DNA of 64,000 nt, taken from Candidatus Sodalis endolongispinus (lineage in GTDB: Bacteria > Pseudomonadota > Gammaproteobacteria > Enterobacterales > Enterobacteriaceae). This document shows positions 37,509-47,002 of the stretch, piece after piece. Location of the stretch: assembly GCF_018777395.1 (NCBI RefSeq), contig NZ_JAFJYC010000001.1:2604001-2668000 (forward strand). Direction: 5' to 3'. The notes beneath the pieces are model-generated. The model saw only the letters and a list, made by a program, of their open reading frames with translations. It was not told the DNA's origin and made no database searches. Positions within the stretch are counted from its first letter, which is position 1. The number at the start of each line of letters is the position of its first letter. Made by a program: the position numbers and the translations under genes.

Positions 37509-38263
37509 TTAACGCGTAGAGTTTTTGCGGCAGTTGCGATAGGCGATCGCTTGAGAGTCGCGCCTGCGCCCGTCGGGGATAAAACGCCTTCCTGTGCCCA
37601 CATCATCGATAATCTTCGCCATCGTATTGGCATCGTCCAGCAACAGGTTGGCCCTAAGCAAATTATCCTGCCACACCTGCTTGATAAATACCGCTTTACT
37701 CATAACCTTAGCGGCATTATTCCTCCGTTGCCGCACCGCCTTGTCCGGCTCAGCGTGCTCCGGGTCAGGGTTAAGCAACGCCCGCCGGTAACGATTGATA
37801 AAATGACTATCCGCGCTGTAATAAACCAATTTCGGATCGCGGATGTCCTCCCTGTCTTCATAGACGTTAACGCATTCGCTTAGCTGTCCGTTATCGGCCC
37901 CCACGGGCGCATGCAAATAGTTTACGCTGGCGAGGCGTTGTGAAGCTTCATGTAACAAATGCATTCTGTGCAGGATAGGAATATCGTCATCAAAGCTATC
38001 AGCCAAAATAAAAAGTCGCCGGTTTTTATCGTTGCGTAAGGTAAGCCCCATGAGGGAATGTTTGTCTTTGTTGCGAGCGCGACAGACTTTGTGTGAAACA
38101 AACAGTACTTTTTCGGCCAGCGGTGTGGCCGTGAATTCCTCGTCAATACGTTCGGTGTAATAACGCAGCCAGCGCGCCGCAAACTGGATATTCGTATCCT
38201 CTGCAAAGGTCAATCCCAGAACATCGAGGAGATAGTGATAAATAGGGCTGGTATGGGGAAGAA
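37509..38263 (-). pseudogene. Unrecognised protein, 5' end removed by the IS
   Basis: Open frame of ~250 codons that reads straight into the IS left end at 38264 with no start of its own except an internal TTG, so the N-terminus is lost. Visible: LPHTSPIYHYLLDVLGLTF, a helical RWLRYYTERIDEEF, HRMHLLHEASQRLAS (an HE pair resembling a metallopeptidase helix but incomplete), and a charged C-terminus RRRDSQAIAYRNCRKNSTR. I do not recognise the family. The style (large, hydrophilic, next to mobile DNA) would fit a toxin or effector fragment, but this is a guess. Confidence 0.5.
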
Positions 38264-38327
38264 TGATTTATCCCCCTGAAACACCAGACAGTAGCTGTAT
38301 CTCCAGATAAGAGATAGGCTTGAATAT

Positions 38328-38714
38328 ATGTCTAACACTAACGCCAATTTTGATATGACCGGGATCCTGTTAGGTCAAGAAGTCCGTAAACGTAAAACTC
38401 CTCAGGAAAAAATGGCCATTATTCAGCAGAGGATGGAGCCCGGCATGAATGTCTCCCATCTCGCACGACTGCACGGTATCCAGCCCAGCCTGCTGTTTAA
38501 GTGGAAAAAGCAATATCAGGAAGGCAGCCTCACCGCCGGGGAGGACGTTGTTCCTGCCTCTGAGCTTGCAGCTGCATTGAAGCAGGTCCGGGAGCTCCAG
38601 CGCCTTCTGGGTAAGAAGACGATGGAGATTGAGATCCTAAAAGAAGCCGTGGAGTACGGCCAGTCACGAAAATGGATAGCGCACACGCCCTTGTTGCCAA
38701 AGGCCGGGGAATAG
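38328..38714 (+). CDS. IS2-group transposase OrfA
   Basis: 128 residues, similar to InsC of IS2: helix-turn-helix (residues ~20-60, [44 protein letters not shown]) and a leucine zipper ([28 protein letters not shown]). In IS2 a programmed -1 frameshift joins OrfA and OrfB; the 43-bp overlap with orfB fits that arrangement. Confidence 0.88.
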   Translation: MSNTNANFDMTGILLGQEVRKRKTPQEKMAIIQQRMEPGMNVSHLARLHGIQPSLLFKWKKQYQEGSLTAGEDVVPASELAAALKQVRELQRLLGKKTMEIEILKEAVEYGQSRKWIAHTPLLPKAGE

Positions 38715-39547
38715 CACAGGTCAGCCGCGCCATGAGCGGGTCGCGTGCGCCGCTGTCACTGCGGATTAAGCGTTCTGCCGACTGGCAGGACAGGCGCTGT
38801 AACCGGCGTAATGACGAAGCAGACGCTGAAATACTGTCGGACATCCTCGACATCATCATCGATATGCCCAGCTACGGCTATCGGCGGGTGTGGGGAATCC
38901 TGCGTAAACAACGTCGCGCAGAGGGACTGCCGCCGGTAAATGCGAAACGACTTTACAGGATCATGTGTGAGCATAACCTGATGTTATTACATGGAAAACC
39001 AGAGCGGCCGAAGCGTGAGCATAAGGGCAGGATCGCGGTGGCAGAAAGCGATATGCGCTGGTGTTCAGATGGCTTCGAGTTCGGCTGCGACAACGGTGAA
39101 AAACTACGGGTCACCTTCGCACTGGACTGCTGCGACAGAGAGGCCATAGACTGGGCTGCGAGCACTGTAGGCTACGACAGTTCGACCGTGCAGGATGTGA
39201 TGCTGAGGTCGGTAGAAAAGCGCTTCGGCGACAGGTTACCCGATACAGCGGTGCAGTGGTTGACGGACAACGGTTCAGCGTATACCGCGCATGAAACGCA
39301 GAGGTTCGCCAGAGAACTGGATCTGGAGCCCTGCACAACAGCGGTGAGCAGCCCGCAGAGAATGGCCGAACGGTTCGTGAAGACGATGAAGGAAGACTAT
39401 ATCGAGTTCATGCCAAAACCGGATGCGAGAACAGCCCTGCGAAACCTTGCAGCAGCTTTCACGCATTACAATGAAAACCATCCGCACAGCGCGCTGGGAT
39501 ATCATTCTCCGAGAGAATACCGGCGGCAGCGTGCTTCGTTAACTTAA
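38672..39547 (+). CDS. IS2-group transposase OrfB (catalytic part), altered DDE spacing
   Basis: 291 residues, similar to InsD. Catalytic Asp residues lie in [11 protein letters not shown] and [11 protein letters not shown]. The third acidic residue, Glu, lies in [13 protein letters not shown]. Compared with copy 2 ([10 protein letters not shown]), copy 1 has PQRMAERF: six bases are missing near 39359. The distance between the second Asp and the Glu drops from the canonical 35 residues to 33, so this transposase is probably inactive. Confidence 0.85.
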   Translation: MDSAHALVAKGRGIAQVSRAMSGSRAPLSLRIKRSADWQDRRCNRRNDEADAEILSDILDIIIDMPSYGYRRVWGILRKQRRAEGLPPVNAKRLYRIMCEHNLMLLHGKPERPKREHKGRIAVAESDMRWCSDGFEFGCDNGEKLRVTFALDCCDREAIDWAASTVGYDSSTVQDVMLRSVEKRFGDRLPDTAVQWLTDNGSAYTAHETQRFARELDLEPCTTAVSSPQRMAERFVKTMKEDYIEFMPKPDARTALRNLAAAFTHYNENHPHSALGYHSPREYRRQRASLT

Positions 39548-39584
39548 GATACAAAAGCTGTACGGAGATGGCGGGGCAAGATCA

Positions 39585-39928
39585 ATGACTGCGTCATGGG
39601 CACCCTTGACATTATCCCGATAAGCGCCCCCCTAGGCGTTTTTATTTTTTTGCTGATGCGTTTTTGTGGCTTTAATGAGCAAGGGTAAAGAGTCTGCCAT
39701 AAGCAGAAACGTGCCTTTGACCTCGATGAAAGGCGGGCGATGCCAGAATATGCCTCAGGAGAGTTAGCGCTTTCGGTAATTCCTCATTCAGCCCATCCGT
39801 GGTTACCCTAGCGATGCGGCTGAAACCGCCTAATGCATACAATCTATTAAAGCGTCATTAGTGAGAGAAGGTTGCGTCGCCGCCGTGGTCGGGCATGTCA
39901 CCCGGTCACGGCGACGACGGCGGGGGGT
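39585..39928. other. Gap between IS copy 1 and the zinc ABC operon
   Basis: 344 bp, no gene. A small hairpin followed by T-runs (GCGCCCCCCTAGGCG then TTTTTATTTTTTT, ~39625-39650) could terminate + strand transcription. A longer inverted repeat (GTCGCCGCCGTG ... CACGGCGACGAC, ~39876-39919) lies just beyond the stop of the minus-strand zinc-binding protein gene. Confidence 0.45.
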
Positions 39929-40807
39929 TTACTTCATGCTGCCGGCAAGTGTGGTGACATTATGGCGAAACGCCGCTTCATACGTGGCGGCAGGGCCGCC
40001 CGCGGCCGACAAGGCTTCCGGGTACAGCTCGCCTCCGGGTTTGGCGCCGCTGGCGCTGGCAATCTGTTTCACCAATCGCGGATCGGTCTGGTTCTCGATG
40101 AAATAGGTGGCGATATGCTCCTGTTTAATCTGGTCGATCAATCCCGCCACATCGCTGGCGCTGGCCTCGGCTTCGGTGGAAAACCCAACTGGCGAAAGGA
40201 ACTGCACGCCATATTCCGCGCCGAAATAACCGAAAGCATCATGACTGGTTAACACTTTACGTTTCGCCTGTGGGATGGCAGCGAATTCCGCCTTGGCCCA
40301 TGCGTCAAGCTTTTCCAATTTCTGAATGTAGGCTTCGCCGTGCTGACGGAAATAGTCTGCATCCTGCGGGTCGGCCGCTATTAGCGCGTTCATGACGTTG
40401 CGGGCATACAAGGCGCCATTGCGCGCGCTGTTCCAGGCATGGGGATCGGTCACGGTTTTGCCATCTTCTTCCATTTGACGGGGATTAACCCCCGTGGACG
40501 CGGTGACAACCTTACCCCGATAGCCAGAGGCGGTCACCAGACGATCGATCCAGCCTTCCAGCCCCAACCCGCTGACAAACACCACGTCCGCTTTCGCCAG
40601 CGACTGGCTGTCCTTCGGCGCCGGTTCGAAGGCATGGGGATCGCCATCCGTCCCGACTAGCTCAGTGACCTTGACATGATCGCCACCAACCTGTCTGACG
40701 ATATCCGCCAGCACAGAAAAGCTGGCCACCGCGTCTACCGTCTTTGCCAGCGCCGCCGGGCTGACTATGATCAAAGCCATCGCAAATAACAGCGTAAAAC
40801 GTTTCAT
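39929..40807 (-). CDS. Zinc-binding periplasmic protein of ABC transporter (ZnuA/TroA family)
   Basis: 292 residues with signal peptide MKRFTLLFAMALIIVSPAALA. Cluster A-I fold: metal ligands are likely His in GDPHAFEPAPKDS, in TDPHAWNSARNG and LTSHDAFGYFGAEYG, plus Asp/Glu in ENQTDPRLVKQIA. It lacks the long His-rich loop of E. coli ZnuA, so it is a second-type zinc (or manganese) binder. The Zur box upstream of the operon argues for zinc. Last gene of the operon, overlapping the permease by 4 bp. Confidence 0.85.
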   Translation of the reverse strand: MKRFTLLFAMALIIVSPAALAKTVDAVASFSVLADIVRQVGGDHVKVTELVGTDGDPHAFEPAPKDSQSLAKADVVFVSGLGLEGWIDRLVTASGYRGKVVTASTGVNPRQMEEDGKTVTDPHAWNSARNGALYARNVMNALIAADPQDADYFRQHGEAYIQKLEKLDAWAKAEFAAIPQAKRKVLTSHDAFGYFGAEYGVQFLSPVGFSTEAEASASDVAGLIDQIKQEHIATYFIENQTDPRLVKQIASASGAKPGGELYPEALSAAGGPAATYEAAFRHNVTTLAGSMK

Positions 40808-41685
40808 ATCTTCTCCTTGCTAACTACGACGCCACGCCGACGCAGCAGCAGTACGATACCACCGCGCGGCTCTAATAATACCGAGAGGAAAAACACCAGA
40901 CTGGCCGATAACACGATAGTCGGACCGGCCGGCAGTGAAGCGTAAAATGACCACAGAAGCCCGCTCCATGAACAGAACACGCCGATAGCGGTCGCCAACG
41001 CCAGCATCTTGGGCAGGCTGGTCGTCCAGCAGCGCGCGGCCACAGGCGGCAGCATCATCAACCCGACTGACATCAGAGTGCCCAGAATCTGAAAGCCCGC
41101 CACCAGATTCAGCACCACCAGCGCCAAAAACAGCGCCTGAATCAAACGCGGAAAACCAGTGGGATTGACTCGTAAAAAGGCGGCGTCAAACGCTTCGATA
41201 ACTAGAGCGCGATACATCAGCGCCAAGCTGAGGAAAGTGATGCTGGCGATCGCGCCAACAAAACGAATGGCATCGGCATCCACCGCCAAAATAGATCCGA
41301 AGAGTAAATGCAATAAATCGACGCTGGATCCACGCAGCGATACCAGCGTCACCCCCAACGCCAGCGATCCCAGATAAAAACCGGCGAAACTGGCGTCTTC
41401 TTTAAGCGGCGTCATCGAGCTGACCCAGCCGGACAGAACCGCCACCACCAATCCGGCGATAAAGCCGCCCACCCCCATGGCGATAAGCGACATGCCGGAC
41501 AGCAGATAACCGAGGGCGACGCCCGGCAATATGGCATGAGATAATGCATCCCCTACCAGGCTCATGCGGCGCAGCAATAAAAAACCACCCAGCGGGGTCG
41601 TGCTCAGGGCCAGGGCGAAACAGGCGACCAACGCGCGACGCATAAAGCCGTAATTGATAAAAGGCTCAAACAATAAATGCAACAT
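40804..41685 (-). CDS. Zinc ABC transporter permease (ABC-3 family)
   Basis: 293 residues from MLHLLFEPFINYGFMRRAL; a longer in-frame reading overlaps the ATPase gene and is not credible. Eight or nine membrane segments; family motif GGFLLLRRMSLVGDALSHAILPGVALGYLLSGM. Between the ATPase and binding-protein genes, overlap or spacing of a few bases. Confidence 0.88.
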   Translation of the reverse strand: MLHLLFEPFINYGFMRRALVACFALALSTTPLGGFLLLRRMSLVGDALSHAILPGVALGYLLSGMSLIAMGVGGFIAGLVVAVLSGWVSSMTPLKEDASFAGFYLGSLALGVTLVSLRGSSVDLLHLLFGSILAVDADAIRFVGAIASITFLSLALMYRALVIEAFDAAFLRVNPTGFPRLIQALFLALVVLNLVAGFQILGTLMSVGLMMLPPVAARCWTTSLPKMLALATAIGVFCSWSGLLWSFYASLPAGPTIVLSASLVFFLSVLLEPRGGIVLLLRRRGVVVSKEKI

Positions 41686-41687
41686 TT

Positions 41688-42395
41688 TCAGACACTTTGC
41701 AGGTGTTGGGGACGCATCGGGGCCGGCGAATCCGGCCATGGCGCCAGCACCCGCGACGAAGGGCCCCACGCGGGCTGTTCCGATGAGAGCCACAGCGTCT
41801 GAGGAAAATACCGCGCCACCAGCTGATTGTCATGCAGTACCACGATAATCGTGTGTCCCTGGCGGTGCAGTTGTTCAATGACCGTCATCAACAGGCCGCA
41901 GGTAGGTTTATCGATCCCGCTGAAAGGCTCATCCAGCAGGATCAGCGGCGCTTCCTGCACCAGCAAACGGGCAAACAGCATGCGTTGGAACTGGCCGCCG
42001 GACAGCGTGCTGATGGCGCGCTGGGCCAATACCTCCAGGCTGACGCGTGTCAGCGCCTGCCAGATAGCCGCCTGGCCGGCTCGGTTGATGCGGCGCAACA
42101 GGCCACCGGCCGGCCAGCAGCCCATCGCCACGACATCAAACACCGTCAAGGGGAACTGGCGATCCATTTCCGCCTGCTGGGGTAAATAGCCCATGCGTGG
42201 CCGGCCGGCGGGGCCAAACGATAACGTTCCCTGCACCGGCGGCAGCAGGCCGACCAACGTTTTCAGCAGAGTGGATTTACCGGAACCGTTGGCCCCCACA
42301 ATGGCGGTCATACTGCCGCTATCGAAGCGGCCGTCCAGGGCTACGCCTACGCCCTGCCCTTGATATCCCGTTACCAAATTTTGCAACGTTATCAT
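41688..42395 (-). CDS. Zinc ABC transporter ATPase (ZnuC-like)
   Basis: 235 residues from an ATG at 42395. Walker A AIVGANGSGKSTLLKTLVGL, Q-loop MGYLPQQAEMDRQFP, signature STLSGGQFQRMLFARLL, Walker B LILLDEPFSGIDKPT and H-loop VVLHDNQLVARYFP. The start codon overlaps the stop of a 46-residue frame (ATGA), which suggests translational coupling. Confidence 0.88.
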   Translation of the reverse strand: MITLQNLVTGYQGQGVGVALDGRFDSGSMTAIVGANGSGKSTLLKTLVGLLPPVQGTLSFGPAGRPRMGYLPQQAEMDRQFPLTVFDVVAMGCWPAGGLLRRINRAGQAAIWQALTRVSLEVLAQRAISTLSGGQFQRMLFARLLVQEAPLILLDEPFSGIDKPTCGLLMTVIEQLHRQGHTIIVVLHDNQLVARYFPQTLWLSSEQPAWGPSSRVLAPWPDSPAPMRPQHLQSV

Positions 42396-42532
42396 GGCAG
42401 CATCGTCGACCAGGAGATGGCACCCCACAGCATCGCAAGAATCGCCAGCGCCATTAGCATCCGCGTCAGCCCCGAGGCAATAAGCCACTTCCGCCCCATC
42501 GTCAGGCGCCGAGAAGAACAATCAAAGGACAT
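42392..42532 (-). CDS. 46-residue membrane microprotein in the Zur-regulated operon
   Basis: ATG at 42532 about 20 bp after the Zur box, TGA overlapping the ATPase ATG by 4 bp. The protein MSFDCSSRRLTMGRKWLIAS... has a basic N-terminus and one hydrophobic helix (residues ~18-42, MLMALAILAMLWGAISW). It would be the first gene product of the operon. I do not know a named family. Alternatively it is a leader peptide that only couples translation. Confidence 0.5.
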   Translation of the reverse strand: MSFDCSSRRLTMGRKWLIASGLTRMLMALAILAMLWGAISWSTMLP

Positions 42533-42552
42533 GATGTTACCCGAGAAAGTAA

Positions 42553-42569
42553 ATGTTATAATATAACAT
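42553..42569. promoter_or_regulatory. Zur operator (zinc uptake regulator box)
   Basis: ATGTTATAATATAACAT is a perfect palindrome that matches the core of the enterobacterial Zur consensus (GAAATGTTATANTATAACATTTC). It sits ~20 bp upstream of the microprotein ATG and will overlap the promoter. Zinc-loaded Zur would repress the operon. Confidence 0.85.
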
Positions 42570-43105
42570 ATCACAACCGCCGAATTGCCGGCAATGGTTT
42601 CTGTGCCTCTGAAGGATTTTGTTTCTAAACATATATGCAGCAGGCAGGCGCAGCGGCCGGGCCGCTGCCGCTGTCTGAAGTTGAGACAAATTTCGCCGGC
42701 AAGCACGGGGCACTCACCGGCTTCATTGCCGACAGTGCGGCATAACGGCGGGCGCGACAGCACCAAGCCACGGCGATATTTTCGCTTGACGATGACGCCG
42801 TACCGCAGTATTAGCGATGAACAACGGCGAACATGCGTTTAAAATGCGCGTATGACGGCTAAAATATGATTTCTCTCGCAACGGTATCTTATGCCGCCAC
42901 GGTGGAGACTTGCACTAGCACACCAGGGTCTTTTGCCGTGAACCCCGCCCCGAGGGGGACGAACATGGCCGCGAAATTCTCTGGCGCTATTATCGCAGGC
43001 TTTCAGCGCTCAATTTCTGAAACATTTATTCTCTACCGCCCGCGGGTGATATTCAGTAACACTTTCACCTGCTTCAACAACCGCTGATTTTCCTAAGAGA
43101 GCGTT

Positions 43106-44878
43106 ATGTCGACCGCCAAAAAAACGCTGCGCGCCCCTATGCCTTATTTAGGTTCCCGCTTTACATTGTTATGCTTGGGCGTCTTATGCTGCTTGCTACT
43201 GCTATTGGCTCGGGTCGGCTATTTGCAACTTTTTAAGCGGCCAATGCTTGAGAAACAGGCCGACGCTCGCTGCGCACCATGCCAATTCAAACTAACCGCG
43301 GCACTCTTACCCGATCGCAACGGCGAAGTGTTGGCGCTCAGCGTACCCTCGCGCACCATCATTGCCGATCCGAAAGTGATCCTGGCCGCCCATCCCGATT
43401 TCAACGATGATAAATGGCGCTATCTGGCGGAGGCGTTGAAAATACCACCGGTGGCGTTAGCAAAGACCATCGCGCAGGATCCGTCCCGCCGCTATGTCTC
43501 TGTCGGACGCAAAGTTGAATCGGGTATCTCCCAAGATATTATGAAGCTGCATCTCAAAGGCATCAGCAGCCTGTTCGACGACAGCCGCTATTACCCGATG
43601 AGCGAGGCGGCGGCGCCGCTTATCGGCATCGTGGGCGCCGACAATCAGGGGCTAAATGGTATCGAGCGCGGTTTCGATAATCTGCTACAGGGTAAGCCGG
43701 GCATGCGGCAATACCGTCAGGACGGCGATAACAATGAAATCGCTTTGGTCAATTATACGGCGCCCCAACAGGCGCCCGATGTGACGCTGAGTATCGATAA
43801 ATTCGATCAATATGCCCTCTATTCCCATTTGCGCGCCGGGGTGATATTAAATAAAGCCGATTCCGGCGCGGCAGTGCTGGTCAAGGTCAGCACCGGCGAA
43901 ATCCTGGCGATGGCCTCTTATCCTCCCTTCAATCCCAATAATTTTGCCGATGCGACGCCGCAAAGCATGCGCGATGTCGCTATTAGCGACAGCTTCGAGC
44001 CGGGTTCCACGGTAAAACCGCTGGTGGTGATGGCCGGATTGCAGCAGCATTTGATCCAACCCAATTCAGTGCTGGACACTACCCCTTATCGTATCAACGG
44101 CCATTTGATCCGCGATGTCGGCCATTGGCCACGACTGACCATTACCGGCATTTTGCAGAAATCCAGCGATATCGGGGTTTCGCATATCGCCATGGCGATG
44201 CCCGCCAGCGTGCTGGTCAATCTTTATCAAGCCTTTGGTTTAGGCAAACCCACCGGGCTGGGTATCACCGGTGAAACCAGCGGCTATTTCCCCTTTAACC
44301 GTCTGCGCTGTGCGGATATCGAACGCGCCACCTTTGCCTTCGGCTATGGCCTGCGCGCCACGCCGCTGCAAATCGCGCGCGAATACGCCACCATCGGCTC
44401 GTTGGGCGTTTATAGACCGCTGTCCATCACCCGCGTGACGCCACCCGTGATGGGCAAACGGATCATCGATGCCGGCATTGTGCGTACCGTGCTGCATATG
44501 ATGGAGAGCGATGCGCTGCCGGGCGGCGGTGGCGTGCGCGCGGCGGTACCGGGTTATCGACTGGCGATCAAAACCGGTACCGCGGAGAAGATGGGCCCCA
44601 GCGGCAAATACGATGGCGGCTACATTAACTATACCGCCGGCGTAGCGCCGGCCAGCAATCCGCAGGTGGCGATGGTCATCGTCGTCAATCATCCGACCGC
44701 CGGCGATCATTTCGGCGGCTCGGTGGCCTCACCGATATTCGGTCAGGCGATGGGCGATGTGTCGCGGCATATGAATATCGCGCCCGACGCCATGCCCGAG
44801 AAGCCGGCAGCCGATAATCCGGCACCGACCGCCGGCAAAACCATGGTGATGAACGACGCCCGGGCCGGCGACGCGTAA
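43106..44878 (+). CDS. FtsI (PBP3) paralogue, septal transpeptidase-like penicillin-binding protein
   Basis: 590 residues. N-terminal membrane helix (~20-42), pedestal/dimerisation domain, transpeptidase domain from ~250. The SxxK motif is SDSFEPGSTVKPLVV and the KTGT motif is AIKTGTAEKMGPSG. The SxN motif reads QKSSDIGVSHIA, i.e. SSD in place of SSN. It is not in the dcw cluster, so it is a second copy rather than ftsI itself. Salmonella has a comparable PBP3 paralogue (PBP3SAL) used at acid pH; similarity to that is an inference. C-terminal Ala/Pro-rich tail after residue 555. Confidence 0.85.
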   Translation: MSTAKKTLRAPMPYLGSRFTLLCLGVLCCLLLLLARVGYLQLFKRPMLEKQADARCAPCQFKLTAALLPDRNGEVLALSVPSRTIIADPKVILAAHPDFNDDKWRYLAEALKIPPVALAKTIAQDPSRRYVSVGRKVESGISQDIMKLHLKGISSLFDDSRYYPMSEAAAPLIGIVGADNQGLNGIERGFDNLLQGKPGMRQYRQDGDNNEIALVNYTAPQQAPDVTLSIDKFDQYALYSHLRAGVILNKADSGAAVLVKVSTGEILAMASYPPFNPNNFADATPQSMRDVAISDSFEPGSTVKPLVVMAGLQQHLIQPNSVLDTTPYRINGHLIRDVGHWPRLTITGILQKSSDIGVSHIAMAMPASVLVNLYQAFGLGKPTGLGITGETSGYFPFNRLRCADIERATFAFGYGLRATPLQIAREYATIGSLGVYRPLSITRVTPPVMGKRIIDAGIVRTVLHMMESDALPGGGGVRAAVPGYRLAIKTGTAEKMGPSGKYDGGYINYTAGVAPASNPQVAMVIVVNHPTAGDHFGGSVASPIFGQAMGDVSRHMNIAPDAMPEKPAADNPAPTAGKTMVMNDARAGDA

Positions 44879-45677
44879 CCGCCAGAGCCGTTAGACGCAC
44901 ACTGCCCCAGACCAGCAACACCGCTGGAGGCGACCCGTAGCGCAGATGGCACCAGGCTTCGCTTAGGGTGGATGCGCTAAGGACATAAACGGCCTCAGGC
45001 TTCGCTTAAGGTGGATGCAACACGGACGCAGACGGCGCAGCAGCAATACTGACGGCACCATCAACAACCCTAAGGCAGCACGCGCAAGAAACGGGGAAGC
45101 CAGCACCGGCCTAACCCTTAAAGATCACTATAAAGGCACCTAATTATCACCAATTTGGTACCAATCTAGTTCCATACCGCCACTTCCACACCGTGGATGA
45201 GACGGCAGCGGTTCCGGTACCATGCGCGCGACCGACAGAGGTCATGGCAGACCGGCAGATGCCATGGCGGGCGGCAGACAGACGCTGTTTACCCTTATGC
45301 AAGTCGCACGGAAGCTTAACTAACCCGTTTCCGCGACGTTCAGGCAGACAAGGGTCATTGACTCCGCTCCAGGTTCCGTGGCGCCCCCTCGGCCGGCGGA
45401 CGTCAGACGGCCCGAGCGCTTTCCGCGACTCGCGCCGGCGCAGCGCCGACATCGCCCGGAAAACGACCAGAACTGCTGTCACGACGCCTTGCGCACGGAT
45501 GAACCGGGTGAATAATAGAACGACAGCCGCATGTCGGCGGCGACCTTTCGATAAGTCTCTTTGACGGTAAATGAACTTTATGGCCAGGAGTAAACAGGCG
45601 CAAGCAGCGCAACGCGACCCACCCCCCCGAAAGACGAGCCTTCGCTGCCACAGCACGTCTCGGGGGGCATTTCGGGC
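44879..45677. other. ~800-bp gap, no gene; 43-bp direct repeat
   Basis: Contains two copies of CAGGCTTCGCTTAGGGTGGA / CAGGCTTCGCTTAAGGTGGA at 44953 and 44996 (period 43). Short open frames on both strands in 45147-45660 have no family features. Sequence just before 45678 reads in frame as VSGGISG, so the following transporter may once have started further upstream. Confidence 0.4.
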
Positions 45678-46730
45678 ATGGCGCTGCTGGTGGCGGGCGC
45701 GTTTTTTATGGAATATCTCGACGGCACGGTGATAGCCACCGCCCTACCGCAGATGGCACGGGATTTCGGCGTGGCGGCGGTAGATTTGAATATCGGCATG
45801 AGCGCCTACCTGATCACCCTGGCGGTGCTGATTCCAGTCAGCGGCTGGACGGCGGATCGCTACGGCGCGCGCAATGTCTTCAGCCTTGCCCTGTTGATTT
45901 TCACCTTGTCATCTTTGCTGTGCGGGTTGACGCACAATGTCGGCGAGTTTATCGCCATGCGCGTGCTTCAGGGCATCGGCGGCGCCATGATGGTGCCGGT
46001 TGGCCGCTTGGCGGTGTTGCGCAATACGCCGAAAAGTCAGCTCATTGTCGCCATCGCCACCCTGACCTGGCCCGCTCTGGTTGCCCCGATCCTCGGGCCG
46101 CCGCTGGGGGGATTTATTACCAGCTACGCCAGTTGGCGCTGGATTTTCTTTATCAATATCCCGCTGGGGATTGTGGCGATCATTATCGCCTGGCTCATCA
46201 TTCCCAATAGCCGAGAAAGCCACCCGCAACCGTTCGACAAAATGGGCTTTGTTTCTATGGGTCTGGCAACGCTTTGTCTGGTTACCGCGCTGGAGCTTTG
46301 CAGCCAGTTGCCGGTCAACTGGCCGGCGGTCTGGCTGTTGTTGGCGGTGGGACTCGCCGCCTTACTGATTGCCTTACGTCACCTGCGCCGCGCGCGGCAT
46401 CCGATGGTGCGCCTGGATGCGCTGCGCATTCATACCTTCCGCATTACCATGGGCGGCGGCACGCTCTTTCGTATCACCGTCAGTACGGTCCCTTTTTTGT
46501 TGCCGCTGCTGTTTCAGGTGGGATTCGGCATGGATCCTTTTCACGCAGGGATACTGGTATTGGCGGTGTTTGCCGGCAATCTGGCGATGAAACCGGCGAC
46601 AACGCCGCTCATGCGCCGCTTCGGTTTCCGGCCAATTCTGCTGGTGACCGCCGTCGGGCTGATAGACCTGCTACGTTTACCGGCCGATGCCGGCGATCGC
46701 GTGGCGAGGAAAACGCCCGTTCGCAAGTAA
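45678..46730 (+). pseudogene. DHA2-family multidrug efflux protein (MdtD-like), truncated
   Basis: 350 residues versus ~470 for intact members. Motifs: MEYLDGTVIATALPQMARDF (helix 1), SGWTADRYGARNVF (motif A), RVLQGIGGAMMVPVGRLAVLR (motif B), WPALVAPILGPPLGGFITSYASWRWIFFINIPLGI (motif C region). After LLVTAVGLI (~46660) the sequence changes to an unrelated basic tail and stops; the last three or four of 14 helices are lost by a deletion or frameshift. Resembles MdtD of the mdtABCD locus, but no other mdt gene is present. Confidence 0.75.
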
Positions 46731-46819
46731 CCACGCATTGGCCTGCCCGTGTGCCGTGGTGAAATAAACGGCACAGGATAAATGTGCGCCTGTGTCTTTT
46801 TTTCTGAAGGGCAAACACG

Positions 46820-46963
46820 ATGCAGACAATCCAAGGCAGTTTATTGACTGAACTCACATTTATGATTGGCGATAAAACTTATTGGCAAAGTGCACACAAA
46901 ACAGGCCATACCTTCTATGATAAAAACGATGGAACGGTGCAATTGGAATTGCATTCGGTTTAA
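46820..46963 (+). CDS. Small ORF, 47 residues, unknown
   Basis: ATG with a GAAGG ribosome-binding site 9 bp upstream. Sequence MQTIQGSLLTELTFMIGDKT...LHSV, no membrane segment, aromatic-rich centre. I do not recognise it. It sits between two broken genes, and codon use is ordinary; it could be a real small protein or chance. Confidence 0.35.
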   Translation: MQTIQGSLLTELTFMIGDKTYWQSAHKTGHTFYDKNDGTVQLELHSV

Positions 46964-47002
46964 CGATCATCTAATGAATTAACTCAACAACGAGAGAGAT
47001 CC

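Larger units (their letters stand above)
38264..39584 (+). mobile_element. IS2-group IS3-family element, copy 1
   Basis: 1321 bp. Ends TGATTTATCCCC (left) and, as reverse complement, TGATCTTGCCCC (right) form imperfect inverted repeats. Two overlapping frames orfA and orfB encode IS2-type transposase parts. The 5 bp outside each end (AAGAA left, ATGAC right) do not match, so no target duplication is visible, which suggests rearrangement since insertion. Confidence 0.9.

Noticed and set aside
45147..45660. Open frames on both strands in the gap before the DHA2 gene
   Set aside because: Arg/Pro/Ser-rich composition typical of non-coding GC-rich DNA, overlapping on both strands, no start signals or family motifs.
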